64,000 nt of DNA from Pseudocitrobacter cyperus (GCF_039889165.1 NZ_JAYMYY010000007.1:1-64000), one strand, 5' to 3'. Numbered from the stretch's first letter, positions 33,101-42,706 are shown. Program-made: numbers and translations. The notes: generated from the letters alone by a model not told the origin.

Positions 33101-33247
33101 ATGGTTCAGTGTGTACGACATCGCGTCTTACCGCGTCTGAAAACAGACGCTGGCCTGCCGTTTTCTTTCCGTTGCTCACTCATTCTCGAAGCCCCTTATT
33201 TAAGGGGCTTTTTTTTTGCGCAGGCGTCAGGAGAAAAACATGGCTAA
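33101..33247 (+). CDS. pyrL: pyrBI leader peptide PyrL
   Basis: A 48-codon open frame begins MVQCVRHRVLPRLKTDAG after a GGAGG site. Its translation is coupled to RNA polymerase pausing: low UTP slows polymerase, the ribosome catches up and prevents the attenuator hairpin forming. Here the reading frame continues through the hairpin and stops inside the pyrB start (ATGGCTAA), so leader and pyrB overlap. Confidence 0.9.
   Translation: MVQCVRHRVLPRLKTDAGLPFSFRCSLILEAPYLRGFFFAQASGEKHG
33189..33217 (+). terminator. pyrBI attenuator
   Basis: AAGCCCCTTATTTAAGGGGC followed by nine Ts is an intrinsic terminator 20 bases before pyrB and inside the pyrL frame. It is the classic UTP-sensitive attenuator. 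Confidence 0.93.
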
Positions 33248-34175
33248 TCCGCTGTATCAAAAACATATCATTTCCATCAACGACCTGAGTCGCGACGATC
33301 TGGAACTGGTACTGGCTACCGCTGCAAAGCTGAAAGCAAACCCGCAACCGGAGCTGCTGAAGCACAAAGTGATTGCCAGTTGTTTCTTCGAAGCGTCAAC
33401 CCGTACCCGTTTATCGTTTGAAACCTCGATGCATCGCCTGGGCGCGAGCGTGGTGGGTTTTTCTGACAGCAACAACACTTCGCTGGGTAAAAAAGGCGAG
33501 ACGCTGGCGGACACCATTTCGGTGATTAGCACTTACGTCGACGCTATCGTAATGCGTCACCCGCAGGAAGGCGCTTCACGTCTGGCAACTGAATTTTCCG
33601 GCGGCATTCCGGTACTGAACGCCGGTGACGGCGCCAACCAGCATCCGACGCAGACGCTGCTCGATCTCTTCACCATCCAGGAAACGCAGGGTCGTCTGGA
33701 AAATCTCAACGTGGCGATGGTCGGCGACCTGAAATATGGCCGCACCGTTCACTCTCTCACGCAGGCGCTGGCGAAATTTAACGGCAACCGCTTCTACTTC
33801 ATCGCCCCGGATGCGCTGGCGATGCCGCAGTACATCCTGGATATGCTCGATGAAAAAGGGATTGCCTGGAGCCTGCACAGCGCGATTGAAGAAGTGATGG
33901 CGGAAGTCGATATCCTTTATATGACCCGCGTACAAAAAGAACGTCTTGATCCATCTGAATATGCCAACGTCAAAGCGCAGTTCGTGCTGCGCGCCGCGGA
34001 TCTGGAAGGCTCGCGCAACAATATGAAAGTGCTGCACCCGCTACCGCGTATTGATGAAATCACCACCGATGTCGATAAAACGCCGCACGCCTGGTACTTC
34101 CAGCAGGCCGGCAACGGTATCTTCGCCCGCCAGGCGTTACTGGCACTGGTTCTGACTCGCGACCTGGATCTGTAA
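33240..34175 (+). CDS. pyrB: Aspartate carbamoyltransferase catalytic chain
   Basis: The 311-residue enzyme carries STRTRLSFE and HPTQ, the carbamoyl phosphate and substrate residues shared with ArgI. It commits carbamoyl phosphate to pyrimidine synthesis, forming carbamoyl aspartate. Catalytic trimers assemble with PyrI dimers. Start and length equal the E. coli chain. Confidence 0.98.
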   Translation: MANPLYQKHIISINDLSRDDLELVLATAAKLKANPQPELLKHKVIASCFFEASTRTRLSFETSMHRLGASVVGFSDSNNTSLGKKGETLADTISVISTYVDAIVMRHPQEGASRLATEFSGGIPVLNAGDGANQHPTQTLLDLFTIQETQGRLENLNVAMVGDLKYGRTVHSLTQALAKFNGNRFYFIAPDALAMPQYILDMLDEKGIAWSLHSAIEEVMAEVDILYMTRVQKERLDPSEYANVKAQFVLRAADLEGSRNNMKVLHPLPRIDEITTDVDKTPHAWYFQQAGNGIFARQALLALVLTRDLDL

Positions 34176-34187
34176 GGGGAAATGACT

Positions 34188-34649
34188 ATGACACACGACA
34201 ATAAACTTCAGGTAGAAGCCATCAAACGTGGCACGGTAATCGATCATATCCCGGCGCAGGTGGGCTTTAAATTACTGACCCTGTTCAAACTGACCGAGAC
34301 GGATCAGCGCATCACCATCGGCCTGAACCTGCCTTCCGGCGAGATGGGGCGTAAGGATCTGATTAAAATCGAAAACACCTTCCTGACTGATGAACAAGTC
34401 AACCAGCTTTCACTCTATGCGCCGCAGGCAACGGTAAACCGCATTGAAGAGTATGAAGTGGTCGGGAAATCACGCCCCAGCCTGCCGGAACGCATCGATA
34501 ACGTGCTGGTGTGCCCAAACAGCAACTGCATCAGCCACGCCGAGCCGGTCTCATCGAGTTTTGCAGTGAAAAAACGTGTCGATGACATCGCACTCAAATG
34601 TAAATATTGCGAAAAAGAGTTTTCCCATTATGTGGTGCTGGCCAACTAA
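34188..34649 (+). CDS. pyrI: Aspartate carbamoyltransferase regulatory chain
   Basis: The 153-residue chain has the allosteric nucleotide-binding N-terminus (THDNKLQVEAIKRGTVIDHI) and a C-terminal zinc domain with CPNSNC and CKYC. It binds CTP and ATP to tune PyrB. It lies 12 bases after pyrB. Confidence 0.97.
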   Translation: MTHDNKLQVEAIKRGTVIDHIPAQVGFKLLTLFKLTETDQRITIGLNLPSGEMGRKDLIKIENTFLTDEQVNQLSLYAPQATVNRIEEYEVVGKSRPSLPERIDNVLVCPNSNCISHAEPVSSSFAVKKRVDDIALKCKYCEKEFSHYVVLAN

Positions 34650-34722
34650 TTGAGGTTGGTAAAGAAATCCCGGCTGTTATAATGGCCGGGAACATTCTTA
34701 ACGCTGTAATTCTGGAGAAAAC

Positions 34723-35109
34723 ATGAGCAAAGTACTCGCGACGGAAAATGCACCAGCCGCTATCGGCCCATACGTTCAGGGCGTTGATCTGGGTAGCATG
34801 ATCATCACCTCCGGTCAGATCCCGGTGAACCCAAAAACCGGCGAAGTGCCGGAAGATGTCTCCGCTCAGGCGCGTCAGTCGCTGGATAACGTAAAAGCGA
34901 TCGTTGAATCCGCGGGCCTGAAGGTGGGCGACATCGTGAAAACTACCGTTTTTGTGAAAGATCTGAATGATTTCGCGACCGTTAACGCCACCTACGAAGC
35001 CTTCTTCACCGAGCATAACGCCACCTTCCCGGCACGTTCTTGTGTAGAAGTCGCGCGTCTGCCGAAAGACGTGAAGATTGAAATCGAAGCAATTGCGGTG
35101 CGTCGCTAA
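34723..35109 (+). CDS. ridA: Reactive imine deaminase RidA (YjgF)
   Basis: The 128-residue protein has the RidA fold signatures AIGPYVQG, GQIPVNPKTGEVP and the catalytic Arg in PARSCVEVARLP. It hydrolyses 2-aminoacrylate and related enamines/imines made by PLP enzymes, preventing their damage. Adjacent to pyrBI, as in E. coli. Confidence 0.97.
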   Translation: MSKVLATENAPAAIGPYVQGVDLGSMIITSGQIPVNPKTGEVPEDVSAQARQSLDNVKAIVESAGLKVGDIVKTTVFVKDLNDFATVNATYEAFFTEHNATFPARSCVEVARLPKDVKIEIEAIAVRR

Positions 35110-35197
35110 GCGCTATCGCCCGATGGCGCTTCGCTTATCACTCCTACGAGAGCATCTCCTGTAGGCCGGGTAAGTTCAGCGCCACCTTGTAATATGA

Positions 35198-37906
35198 TTA
35201 CTGCCAGCCATACCGACGGCTAAAGAACCCTTTCACCATCTGCGTCAGCGTCATATATCCCGCCAGAATCGCGACCAGCCACGGGAAGTAAGAGAGTGGC
35301 AGCGCCTGTAACTGGAGATACTCCGCCAGCGGCGAGAACGGCAGCGCGATACCGACGACCATCACCACCAGCGTCATGATAATCAGCGGCCAGGCGGCAC
35401 GGCTCTGGATGAATGGAATACGCCGTGTGCGGATCATATGCACAATCAGCGTCTGCGACAGTAACCCCACCACGAACCAGCCGGACTGGAACAGCGTCTG
35501 TGCTTCCGGCACATTGGCGTGGAAGACGAACCACATCACGCAGAAGGTCAGAATGTCGAAGATGGAGCTAATCGGCCCGAAGAAGATCATAAAGCGCCCC
35601 AGTTCAGACGGCTGCCAGCGCTGCGGTTTCTGGATCTGCTCATCGTCGACGTTATCAAACGGGATCGCCACCTGGGATACATCGTACAGCAGGTTCTGAA
35701 TCAACAGATGCAACGGCAGCATCGGCAGGAACGGCAGGAACGCGCTCGCCACCAGGACGCTGAAGACGTTACCGAAGTTAGAACTGGCCGTCATCTTGAT
35801 GTATTTCAACATATTGGCAAACGTCCGGCGGCCTTCGATAACCCCCTCTTCCAGCACCATCAGGCTCTTTTCCAGCAGGATGATGTCAGCGGCTTCACGG
35901 GCGATGTCCACTGCGCCATCGACAGAAATACCAATATCGGCCGCACGCAGCGCGGGCGCATCGTTGATGCCGTCGCCCATAAAACCAACCACATGGCCTT
36001 CGCGGCGCAGCAGCGTCACGATGCGCTCTTTATGCATCGGCGTCAGACGAGCAAACAGCGTGGTGCGCAGCGCCAGCGCTGCAAGCTCGTCATCGCTCAG
36101 GGTTTCAATATCGCTCCCCACAACCACATCGCCCACATCCAGCCCCACTTCATGGCACACTTTCGCGGCCACCAGCTCGCTGTCGCCGGTGAGAATTTTC
36201 ACGGTGATACCGCTCTCTTTCAGCGCTTTCAGCGCCGGTGCAGTGGTCTCTTTCGGCGGGTCGAGAAACGCGATGTAGCCTTCCAGAATCAGGTCGGACT
36301 CATCAATACGCTGGTAGTCCCCTTCGCGTGCGGGCAGATATTTACTCGCCACCGCCACCACACGCAGCCCCTGACGGTTCAGCGTGTCGGTAACGCGTTT
36401 AATGCGGCGCAGCATGGTTTCATCCAGCGGGACGATTTCGCCGTTATAACGCACCTGCGCAGAGACATTAAGGATCTCCTGCAACGCACCTTTGCAAATG
36501 AGTTTGTGCACCGACGGCTGCTCACTCACCACCACCGACATGCGGCGGCGTTCGAAATCAAACGGGATCTCATCCACTTTCTGCCACTGTGTTGAAAGGG
36601 CACGCGCGGCATTTTCCTCTACACCTTCCAGCACGGCGGTATCGAGCAGGTTTTTCAGCCCGGTCTGGTAATGGCTGTTGAGCCAGGCGGTATGCAGCAC
36701 ACGCTCGCTCACTTTGCCGGAGATATCCGTATGATTTTCCAGCACGATTTTATCCTGCGTCAGGGTGCCGGTTTTATCGGTGCAGAGAATATCCATCGCA
36801 CCAAAGTTCTGAATCGCGTCGAGATGCTTGACGATGACTTTCTGTTTGGAGAGTTTCACCGCCCCGCGCGCCAGCGTCGAGGTGACGATCATCGGCAGCA
36901 TTTCCGGCGTTAAGCCGACGGCAACCGACAACGCAAACAGCGCCGCTTCCCACCAGTCGCCTTTGGTGTAGCCGTTGATCAGCAGCACGATTGGCGTCAT
37001 CACCAGCATAAAGCGAATCAGCAACATACTGACGCGGCTGATGCCTTTCTGAAACGCGTTCGGCTCGCTCTCCTGCTCGCTGACGCGCCCGGCAAGTTGT
37101 CCAAACCAGGTATTTCCGCCCGTCGCCGTGACGATCGCCTGCGCCGAGCCGCTCACCACGGTGGTGCCCATAAAGCAGAGGGTATCGCACTCAAGCGGGT
37201 TCACCTGCTGTGGGTCACGGCTGCGAGCGACTTTTTCAACGGGTAGCGACTCGCCGGTGAGCGATGCCTGAGCGACGAAAAGATCGCGCGCCTGCACAAC
37301 CCGCAGGTCTGCTGGGATCATGTCGCCTGCCGACAGTTTGACAATATCGCCGGGGACAAGCTGGTCGAGAGGGATTTCACACCAGCGGCTTTCGCCCTGA
37401 ATATTCACTACGCGCAGAACGGTTGCGGTGTTGCTCACCATCGCTTTCAGCGCATCGGCCGCTTTGGTGGAGCGCGCTTCCTGCACAAAATTGAGCAGCG
37501 TGGAGATCGCTACCATCAACGCAATCACCCCGGCGGCGAAGAGATCTTCCGTCGAGTAGGAGACGATACCAAGCACCGTCAGCAGCAGGTTAAACGGGTT
37601 GCGATAGCAGCTCCACAGGTGAACCCACCACGGCGCAGGCTTCTGCGCCGGGATTTGGTTATCGCCAAAACGCTCGCGTTTCGCGGCGACTTCAGCATCG
37701 TTTAGCCCTTCCGGGTGAGTGGCAAAAGTTTGCCAAACAGCCGGCTCGTCCATCATTGCCACGTTCAGGCAGTGCTGGCTCAAAGAGTCGGGCATCGGTA
37801 CGGACGAGAGATTTTTGCCATCCGGCATCGGGTCGCGCTGGACTAAACGGCGTGGCAGGTGGCGGCTAAGTTGTGCAAGCAACTGCCGGGTCATATTTTT
37901 CAACAT
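35198..37906 (-). CDS. mgtA: Magnesium-importing P-type ATPase MgtA
   Basis: The 902-residue P3B ATPase has the dephosphorylation motif TGES, the phosphorylated Asp in CTDKTGTLT, and the hinge GDGIND, with ten expected membrane helices. It imports Mg2+ when the ion is scarce. The start at 37906 follows GGGGGACG and matches the N-terminus of E. coli MgtA better than the longer frame. A long leader with mgtL and an upstream PhoP box control it. Confidence 0.96.
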   Translation of the reverse strand: MLKNMTRQLLAQLSRHLPRRLVQRDPMPDGKNLSSVPMPDSLSQHCLNVAMMDEPAVWQTFATHPEGLNDAEVAAKRERFGDNQIPAQKPAPWWVHLWSCYRNPFNLLLTVLGIVSYSTEDLFAAGVIALMVAISTLLNFVQEARSTKAADALKAMVSNTATVLRVVNIQGESRWCEIPLDQLVPGDIVKLSAGDMIPADLRVVQARDLFVAQASLTGESLPVEKVARSRDPQQVNPLECDTLCFMGTTVVSGSAQAIVTATGGNTWFGQLAGRVSEQESEPNAFQKGISRVSMLLIRFMLVMTPIVLLINGYTKGDWWEAALFALSVAVGLTPEMLPMIVTSTLARGAVKLSKQKVIVKHLDAIQNFGAMDILCTDKTGTLTQDKIVLENHTDISGKVSERVLHTAWLNSHYQTGLKNLLDTAVLEGVEENAARALSTQWQKVDEIPFDFERRRMSVVVSEQPSVHKLICKGALQEILNVSAQVRYNGEIVPLDETMLRRIKRVTDTLNRQGLRVVAVASKYLPAREGDYQRIDESDLILEGYIAFLDPPKETTAPALKALKESGITVKILTGDSELVAAKVCHEVGLDVGDVVVGSDIETLSDDELAALALRTTLFARLTPMHKERIVTLLRREGHVVGFMGDGINDAPALRAADIGISVDGAVDIAREAADIILLEKSLMVLEEGVIEGRRTFANMLKYIKMTASSNFGNVFSVLVASAFLPFLPMLPLHLLIQNLLYDVSQVAIPFDNVDDEQIQKPQRWQPSELGRFMIFFGPISSIFDILTFCVMWFVFHANVPEAQTLFQSGWFVVGLLSQTLIVHMIRTRRIPFIQSRAAWPLIIMTLVVMVVGIALPFSPLAEYLQLQALPLSYFPWLVAILAGYMTLTQMVKGFFSRRYGWQ

Positions 37907-38110
37907 AAAACGTCCCCCGCATCCGCAACGTGCGGACACAGCTCGGCTGACAGGCGCAACAAAGCAGTACCTGTCAGGCACTTAATTTTTTACAGGGACA
38001 TCGGGGATGTCACTGCCTCACGTATTCGGTAAGGCAGTGAAAACTGACTTACCGGAAAATTATGCTCCCATGCGGGAGAGGGGTGGGATCGGGATCCATA
38101 CGGCCTCCGG
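37907..38110 (-). ncRNA. mgtA regulatory leader RNA
   Basis: About 200 bases of leader separate the promoter from mgtA and contain the mgtL peptide. Stems are visible, such as GCACTGCCTTACC-type pairing near 38015-38035. In Salmonella and E. coli this leader senses Mg2+ and ribosome stalling on mgtL. Exact structure was not computed. Confidence 0.65.
38049..38099 (-). CDS. mgtL: MgtL leader peptide
   Basis: A 16-codon frame reads MDPDPTPLPHGSIIFR. The proline- and acid-rich start MDPDPTPLP corresponds to the E. coli MEPDPTPLP, where low Mg2+ destabilises ribosomes on the acidic/proline stretch and lets mgtA be transcribed. The C-terminal half differs from the arginine-rich E. coli version. 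Confidence 0.88.
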   Translation of the reverse strand: MDPDPTPLPHGSIIFR

Positions 38111-38180
38111 TAAGATGAAAGATTAACAACGCCGCACATTATACGTATAAAACCATAATGTTCGTGGCAGTTCGGGCGGT

Positions 38181-38215
38181 ATAATACCTGTCAGCAACTA
38201 AACCGAACGTAAACC
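38181..38215 (-). promoter_or_regulatory. PhoP box and promoter of mgtA
   Basis: On the minus strand GGTTTA-CGTTC-GGTTTA (38215-38199) is a PhoP box, followed 12 bases later by a TATTAT -10 element (38186-38181). This is the arrangement of PhoP-activated promoters lacking a good -35. Confidence 0.9.
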
Positions 38216-38293
38216 AGACTTTGCTCATTGCGTATTGTTTGCGTAGGATGAGACCCTCAATTTAAATAACATTTTGTTAACACGGGAAACGAG

Positions 38294-39241
38294 ATGCAGA
38301 ACCGGCTGACCATTAAAGATATTGCGCGCCTGAGTGGAGTGGGGAAATCGACCGTGTCCCGCGTGCTGAATAATGAAAGCGGTGTCAGCGATCGTACCCG
38401 TGAACGTGTTGAAGAAGTGATGAATCAGCACGGTTTTTCCCCTTCCCGCTCCGCGCGTGCGATGCGTGGGCAGAGTGACAAAGTGGTCGCTATTATCGTC
38501 ACGCGTCTTGATTCATTGTCGGAAAACCTTGCCGTACAAACCATGCTGCCCGTTTTTTATGAGCAGGGCTATGACCCGATTATGATGGAAAGCCAGTTTT
38601 CGCCGGAGAAAGTGGAAGAGCATCTGGGCATGCTGAAACGGCGCAATATCGATGGCGTGGTGCTATTTGGCTTCACCGGCGTTACAGAAGCGATGCTGAC
38701 AAACTGGCGCTCTTCGCTGGTGATGGTGGCGCGCGATGCCAAAGGTTTTGCTTCCGTGTGTTATGACGATAAAGGCGCTATCAGCGTGTTAATGCAGCGT
38801 CTTTACGATCAGGGCCACCGCCACATCAGCTACCTCGGCGTGCCTCACAGCGATGTCACCACCGGCCAGCGCCGTCACGACGCCTATCTTGCCTTCTGTA
38901 AGAAACATAAACTCAACCCGGTCGCCGCCCTCCCCGGCCTCGCCATGAAGCAGGGCTTTGAATACGCCAGCAAAGTCATGACACCGGAAACCACCGCGCT
39001 CTTGTGCGCCACCGATACACTGGCGCTGGGAGCGAGCAAATATTTTCAGCAGCAACGCATGGATTCCGTACAACTTGCGAGCGTCGGGAATACACCGTTG
39101 ATGAAGTTCCTGCACCCGGAAATTATCACCGTTGATCCTGGCTATGCGGAAGCAGGACGCCAGGCGGCAGAACAGTTGATAGGCCAGATAACCGGCCGCG
39201 CTGAACCGCGTCAGATAGTTATTCCCGCCAACCTCATCTAA
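38294..39241 (+). CDS. treR: Trehalose operon repressor TreR
   Basis: The 315-residue LacI-family repressor has the N-terminal helix-turn-helix (KDIARLSGVGKSTVSRVLN) and a periplasmic-binding-like sensor domain. It responds to trehalose-6-phosphate and represses treBC. It precedes treB in the same direction but with its own 131-base gap and operator. Confidence 0.96.
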   Translation: MQNRLTIKDIARLSGVGKSTVSRVLNNESGVSDRTRERVEEVMNQHGFSPSRSARAMRGQSDKVVAIIVTRLDSLSENLAVQTMLPVFYEQGYDPIMMESQFSPEKVEEHLGMLKRRNIDGVVLFGFTGVTEAMLTNWRSSLVMVARDAKGFASVCYDDKGAISVLMQRLYDQGHRHISYLGVPHSDVTTGQRRHDAYLAFCKKHKLNPVAALPGLAMKQGFEYASKVMTPETTALLCATDTLALGASKYFQQQRMDSVQLASVGNTPLMKFLHPEIITVDPGYAEAGRQAAEQLIGQITGRAEPRQIVIPANLI

Positions 39242-39279
39242 ACCCAAATGCGTTAATTATGTGATCCTCGCTGCGTTTC

Positions 39280-39291
39280 GGGAACGTTCCC
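39280..39291 (+). promoter_or_regulatory. TreR operator before treBC
   Basis: GGGAACGTTCCC is a perfect 12-bp palindrome of the LacI-family type located in the treR-treB gap. A TGTGATC half-site about 20 bases upstream (39261) may contribute CRP activation. Confidence 0.75.
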
Positions 39292-39372
39292 ATTCTCCCA
39301 AAATCGGTTAGCAGATAGGCTATTGCTCAGGTCATACACACAACATCTCTCCTCTGCACTGAGGTTTTCATA

Positions 39373-40791
39373 ATGAGTAAAATAAATCAGCAGAACATCG
39401 ATAAACTTATCGAGCTGGTCGGCGGACGCGATAACATCGCCACCGTCAGCCACTGCATTACCCGCTTACGCTTTGTCCTCAACAACCCGGCAAAAGCCGA
39501 CCCGAAGGCGATTGAAGAACTGCCGATGGTGAAAGGTTGCTTTACCAACGCCGGGCAGTTCCAGGTGGTGATTGGCACCGAAGTGGGCGATTACTATCAG
39601 GCGTTGATTGCCTCCACAGGTCAGGCCGCGGCGGATAAAGAGCAGGCTAAACTGGCGGCGCGTCAGAACATGAAATGGCATGAGCGCATGATCTCCCACT
39701 TTGCGGAGATCTTCTTCCCGCTGCTGCCGGCGCTGATCAGCGGGGGTTTGATCCTCGGTTTCCGTAACGTTATCGGCGACCTGCCGATGAGCAACGGCCA
39801 GACGCTGGCGCAAATGTATCCCTCACTGCAATCCATCTACGATTTCCTGTGGCTGATTGGCGAGGCAATCTTCTTCTATTTGCCTGTGGGTATCTGCTGG
39901 TCGGCGGTGCGCAAAATGGGCGGCACGCCGATTCTGGGTATTGTGCTCGGGGTGACGCTGGTTTCTCCACAGTTAATGAACGCTTATCTGCTGGGCCAGC
40001 AGGTGCCGGAAGTGTGGAACTTCGGCCTGTTTACTATCGCCAAAGTCGGTTATCAGGCGCAGGTTATCCCGGCACTGTTGGCGGGTCTGGCGCTGGGCAT
40101 GATTGAAACGCGACTGAAGCGGATTGTGCCTGATTATCTTTACCTGGTCGTCGTTCCGGTTTGTTCACTGATTCTGGCGGTGTTCCTTGCCCACGCCTTT
40201 ATCGGCCCCTTTGGCCGCATGATTGGCGACGGCGTCGCCTTTGCCGTGCGTCACCTGATGACCGGCAGCTTCGCGCCAGTCGGCGCGGCACTGTTCGGCT
40301 TCCTGTATGCCCCGCTGGTGATCACCGGTGTGCACCAGACTACGCTTGCTATCGACATGCAGATGATTCAGAGCATGGGCGGCACGCCGGTTTGGCCGCT
40401 GATTGCGCTCTCTAACATCGCGCAGGCGTCTGCCGTCGTCGGCATCATTATTTGCAGCCGCAAACAAAACGAACGTGAAATTTCGGTGCCTGCTGCAATC
40501 TCCGCCTTCCTCGGCGTGACCGAACCGGCTATGTACGGTATCAACCTGAAGTACCGCTTCCCGATGCTCTGCGCGATGGTGGGCTCCGGCCTCGCTGGCC
40601 TGCTGTGCGGCCTGAGCGGTGTCATGGCGAACGGCATTGGTGTCGGTGGTTTACCGGGCATCCTCTCCATTCAGCCAACCTATTGGCAGGTTTTCAGCCT
40701 GGCGATGCTGATTGCTATCATCATCCCAATCGTCCTCACCACTGTGGTTTACCAGCGTAAGTTCCGTCAGGGCACCTTGCAGATTGTTTAA
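39373..40791 (+). CDS. treB: Trehalose PTS enzyme IIBC
   Basis: The 472-residue protein has an N-terminal EIIB domain with the phosphorylated Cys in SHCITRLRF and a glucose-superfamily EIIC membrane domain containing the conserved AFLGVTEPAMYG loop. It has no IIA and relies on EIIA-Glc. It imports trehalose as trehalose-6-phosphate. Confidence 0.97.
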   Translation: MSKINQQNIDKLIELVGGRDNIATVSHCITRLRFVLNNPAKADPKAIEELPMVKGCFTNAGQFQVVIGTEVGDYYQALIASTGQAAADKEQAKLAARQNMKWHERMISHFAEIFFPLLPALISGGLILGFRNVIGDLPMSNGQTLAQMYPSLQSIYDFLWLIGEAIFFYLPVGICWSAVRKMGGTPILGIVLGVTLVSPQLMNAYLLGQQVPEVWNFGLFTIAKVGYQAQVIPALLAGLALGMIETRLKRIVPDYLYLVVVPVCSLILAVFLAHAFIGPFGRMIGDGVAFAVRHLMTGSFAPVGAALFGFLYAPLVITGVHQTTLAIDMQMIQSMGGTPVWPLIALSNIAQASAVVGIIICSRKQNEREISVPAAISAFLGVTEPAMYGINLKYRFPMLCAMVGSGLAGLLCGLSGVMANGIGVGGLPGILSIQPTYWQVFSLAMLIAIIIPIVLTTVVYQRKFRQGTLQIV

Positions 40792-40803
40792 TATTTTCAT
40801 TTT

Positions 40804-40821
40804 GGGGCGCCTTTGCGCCCC
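40804..40821 (+). repeat. Hairpin between treB and treC
   Basis: GGGGCGC-CTTT-GCGCCCC lies in the 51-base gap. Without a strong T tract it probably modulates treB/treC mRNA stability rather than ending transcription. Confidence 0.5.
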
Positions 40822-40842
40822 TTCGCATTTCAGGACAGCACT

Positions 40843-42498
40843 ATGAATATCCTTCCCCACTGGTGGCAGAACGGCGTTATTTATCAAATTTATCCGAAGA
40901 GTTTTCAGGACACCTCCGGTAGCGGCACGGGCGATCTGCGCGGCGTGACCTACCGCCTCGACTACCTGAAAAAATTGGGCGTGGACGCCATCTGGCTGAC
41001 GCCGTTCTATGTGTCGCCACAGGTGGACAACGGCTACGACGTGGCGAACTACACCGCCATCGACCCCGCTTACGGTACGCTGGATGACTTTGATGAACTG
41101 ATGGCCGAAGCCAAAGCCCGCGGTATTCGCATCGTACTGGATATGGTGCTCAACCACTCTTCCACGCAGCATGCGTGGTTTCGCGAGTCGTTGAATAAAG
41201 AGAGCCCATACCGTCAGTTTTATATCTGGCGCGACGGCGAGCCGGGTACACCACCGAATAACTGGCGTTCTAAGTTTGGCGGTAACGCCTGGCAGTGGCA
41301 CGCGGAGAGCGAGCAGTACTATCTCCATCTATTCGCACCAGAACAGGCGGATCTCAACTGGGAAAACCCGGCAGTGCGCGCCGAGTTGAAAAAAGTGTGC
41401 GAATTTTGGGCCGATCGCGGCGTCGATGGTCTGCGTCTTGATGTCGTGAACCTGATTTCAAAAGATCAGGCATTCCCTTCCGACCCGGACGGTGACGGTC
41501 GTCGTTTTTATACCGATGGCCCGCGCGCTCACGAATTTTTGCAGGAAATGAGCCGCGACGTCTTTACCCCGCGGGGGCTGATGACGGTGGGTGAAATGTC
41601 CTCGACCTCGCTGGAGAACTGCCAGCAGTATGCCGCCCTGGATGGCCGCGAACTGTCGATGACTTTTAACTTCCACCATCTGAAAGTGGACTACCCCGGT
41701 GGCGAGAAATGGACGCTGGCGAAGCCGGACTACGTCGCCCTGAAAGCGCTGTTCAGCCACTGGCAGCAGGGTATGCACAATCGCGCGTGGAATGCGCTGT
41801 TCTGGTGTAATCACGATCAGCCGCGTATTGTTTCGCGCTTTGGCGATGAAGGCGAGTATCGCCTGCCCGCTGCCAAAATGTTGGCGATGGTGCTACATGG
41901 CATGCAGGGGACGCCCTACATCTACCAGGGTGAAGAGATCGGCATGACCAACCCGCATTTCACGCAGATCACTGATTATCGCGACGTGGAAAGCCATAAT
42001 ATGTTCGCCGAGCGGCTGGCGCAGGGCGATGATGCACAGACATTGCTGGCAATCCTTGCCAGTAAATCACGCGATAACAGCCGCACCCCCATGCAGTGGA
42101 ACCGCGACGAGCACGGCGGATTCACCACCGGCACGCCGTGGATCGCCCTGTGCGATAACTTTGAGACGATCAACGTCGATGCGGCGCTTAACGATCCACA
42201 TTCCGTTTTCTATACCTATCAACAACTGATCGCGTTGCGTAAAACCACGCCGATCCTGATCTGGGGTGATTATCAGGATCTGCTGCCGAATCACCCTTCA
42301 CTGTGGTGCTATCGTCGCCAGTGGCAGGGACAGACCCTAATCGTCGCCGCCAACCTCAGCGCGGCATTGCAGCGCTGGCAGCCAGAGGCCTTCCCCGGCG
42401 AGTGGCGCACGTTAATGAGTAACTACGATGAGGTCGCAGGCGCGCCTGCGGAAATAACGCTACGGCCCTTTGAGGCCATCTGGTGGCTGCAGGAATAA
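40843..42498 (+). CDS. treC: Trehalose-6-phosphate hydrolase
   Basis: The 551-residue GH13 enzyme shows the four conserved regions: VLNHSS, GLRLDVVN (nucleophile Asp), VGEMSS (acid Glu) and NHDQPR. It cleaves trehalose-6-phosphate to glucose and glucose-6-phosphate in the cytoplasm. The start at 40843 (MNILPHWWQNG) matches the family. Confidence 0.97.
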   Translation: MNILPHWWQNGVIYQIYPKSFQDTSGSGTGDLRGVTYRLDYLKKLGVDAIWLTPFYVSPQVDNGYDVANYTAIDPAYGTLDDFDELMAEAKARGIRIVLDMVLNHSSTQHAWFRESLNKESPYRQFYIWRDGEPGTPPNNWRSKFGGNAWQWHAESEQYYLHLFAPEQADLNWENPAVRAELKKVCEFWADRGVDGLRLDVVNLISKDQAFPSDPDGDGRRFYTDGPRAHEFLQEMSRDVFTPRGLMTVGEMSSTSLENCQQYAALDGRELSMTFNFHHLKVDYPGGEKWTLAKPDYVALKALFSHWQQGMHNRAWNALFWCNHDQPRIVSRFGDEGEYRLPAAKMLAMVLHGMQGTPYIYQGEEIGMTNPHFTQITDYRDVESHNMFAERLAQGDDAQTLLAILASKSRDNSRTPMQWNRDEHGGFTTGTPWIALCDNFETINVDAALNDPHSVFYTYQQLIALRKTTPILIWGDYQDLLPNHPSLWCYRRQWQGQTLIVAANLSAALQRWQPEAFPGEWRTLMSNYDEVAGAPAEITLRPFEAIWWLQE

Positions 42499-42507
42499 CG
42501 CCTCTAA

Positions 42508-42532
42508 ACTGGCGGTGTAACGCCGCCAGTTT
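42508..42532 (+). terminator. treC terminator
   Basis: CTGGCGG-TGTAACG-CCGCCAG followed by TTT, 10 bases after the treC stop. Confidence 0.7.
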
Positions 42533-42635
42533 CCATGTAAACCCTACCGTTTTTGTTTGCTATTTAAGCACTTGTCAATCCTGCAAAATTTACATTAGCC
42601 GTAGTGCCCGTCATCTGTACGCTTCTATTTTTACT

Positions 42636-42680
42636 TTGTTCTATATCAATAAAATCGCAAACTTGTTTGATGCAAATCAC
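42636..42680 (+). promoter_or_regulatory. Two FNR boxes before nrdDG
   Basis: TTGTTCTATATCAA (42636-42649) and TTGATGCAAATCAC (42667-42680) fit TTGAT-N4-ATCAA, with centres exactly 31 bases apart, the spacing known for E. coli nrdDG. They explain anaerobic activation. Confidence 0.88.
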
Positions 42681-42706
42681 TACATATAGAACTTAGAATG
42701 CATCCC

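Noticed and set aside
35519..36595. 358-codon plus-strand frame within mgtA
   Set aside because: His/Arg/Gln-rich composition is typical of the antisense of a conserved coding sequence; mgtA is unambiguous.
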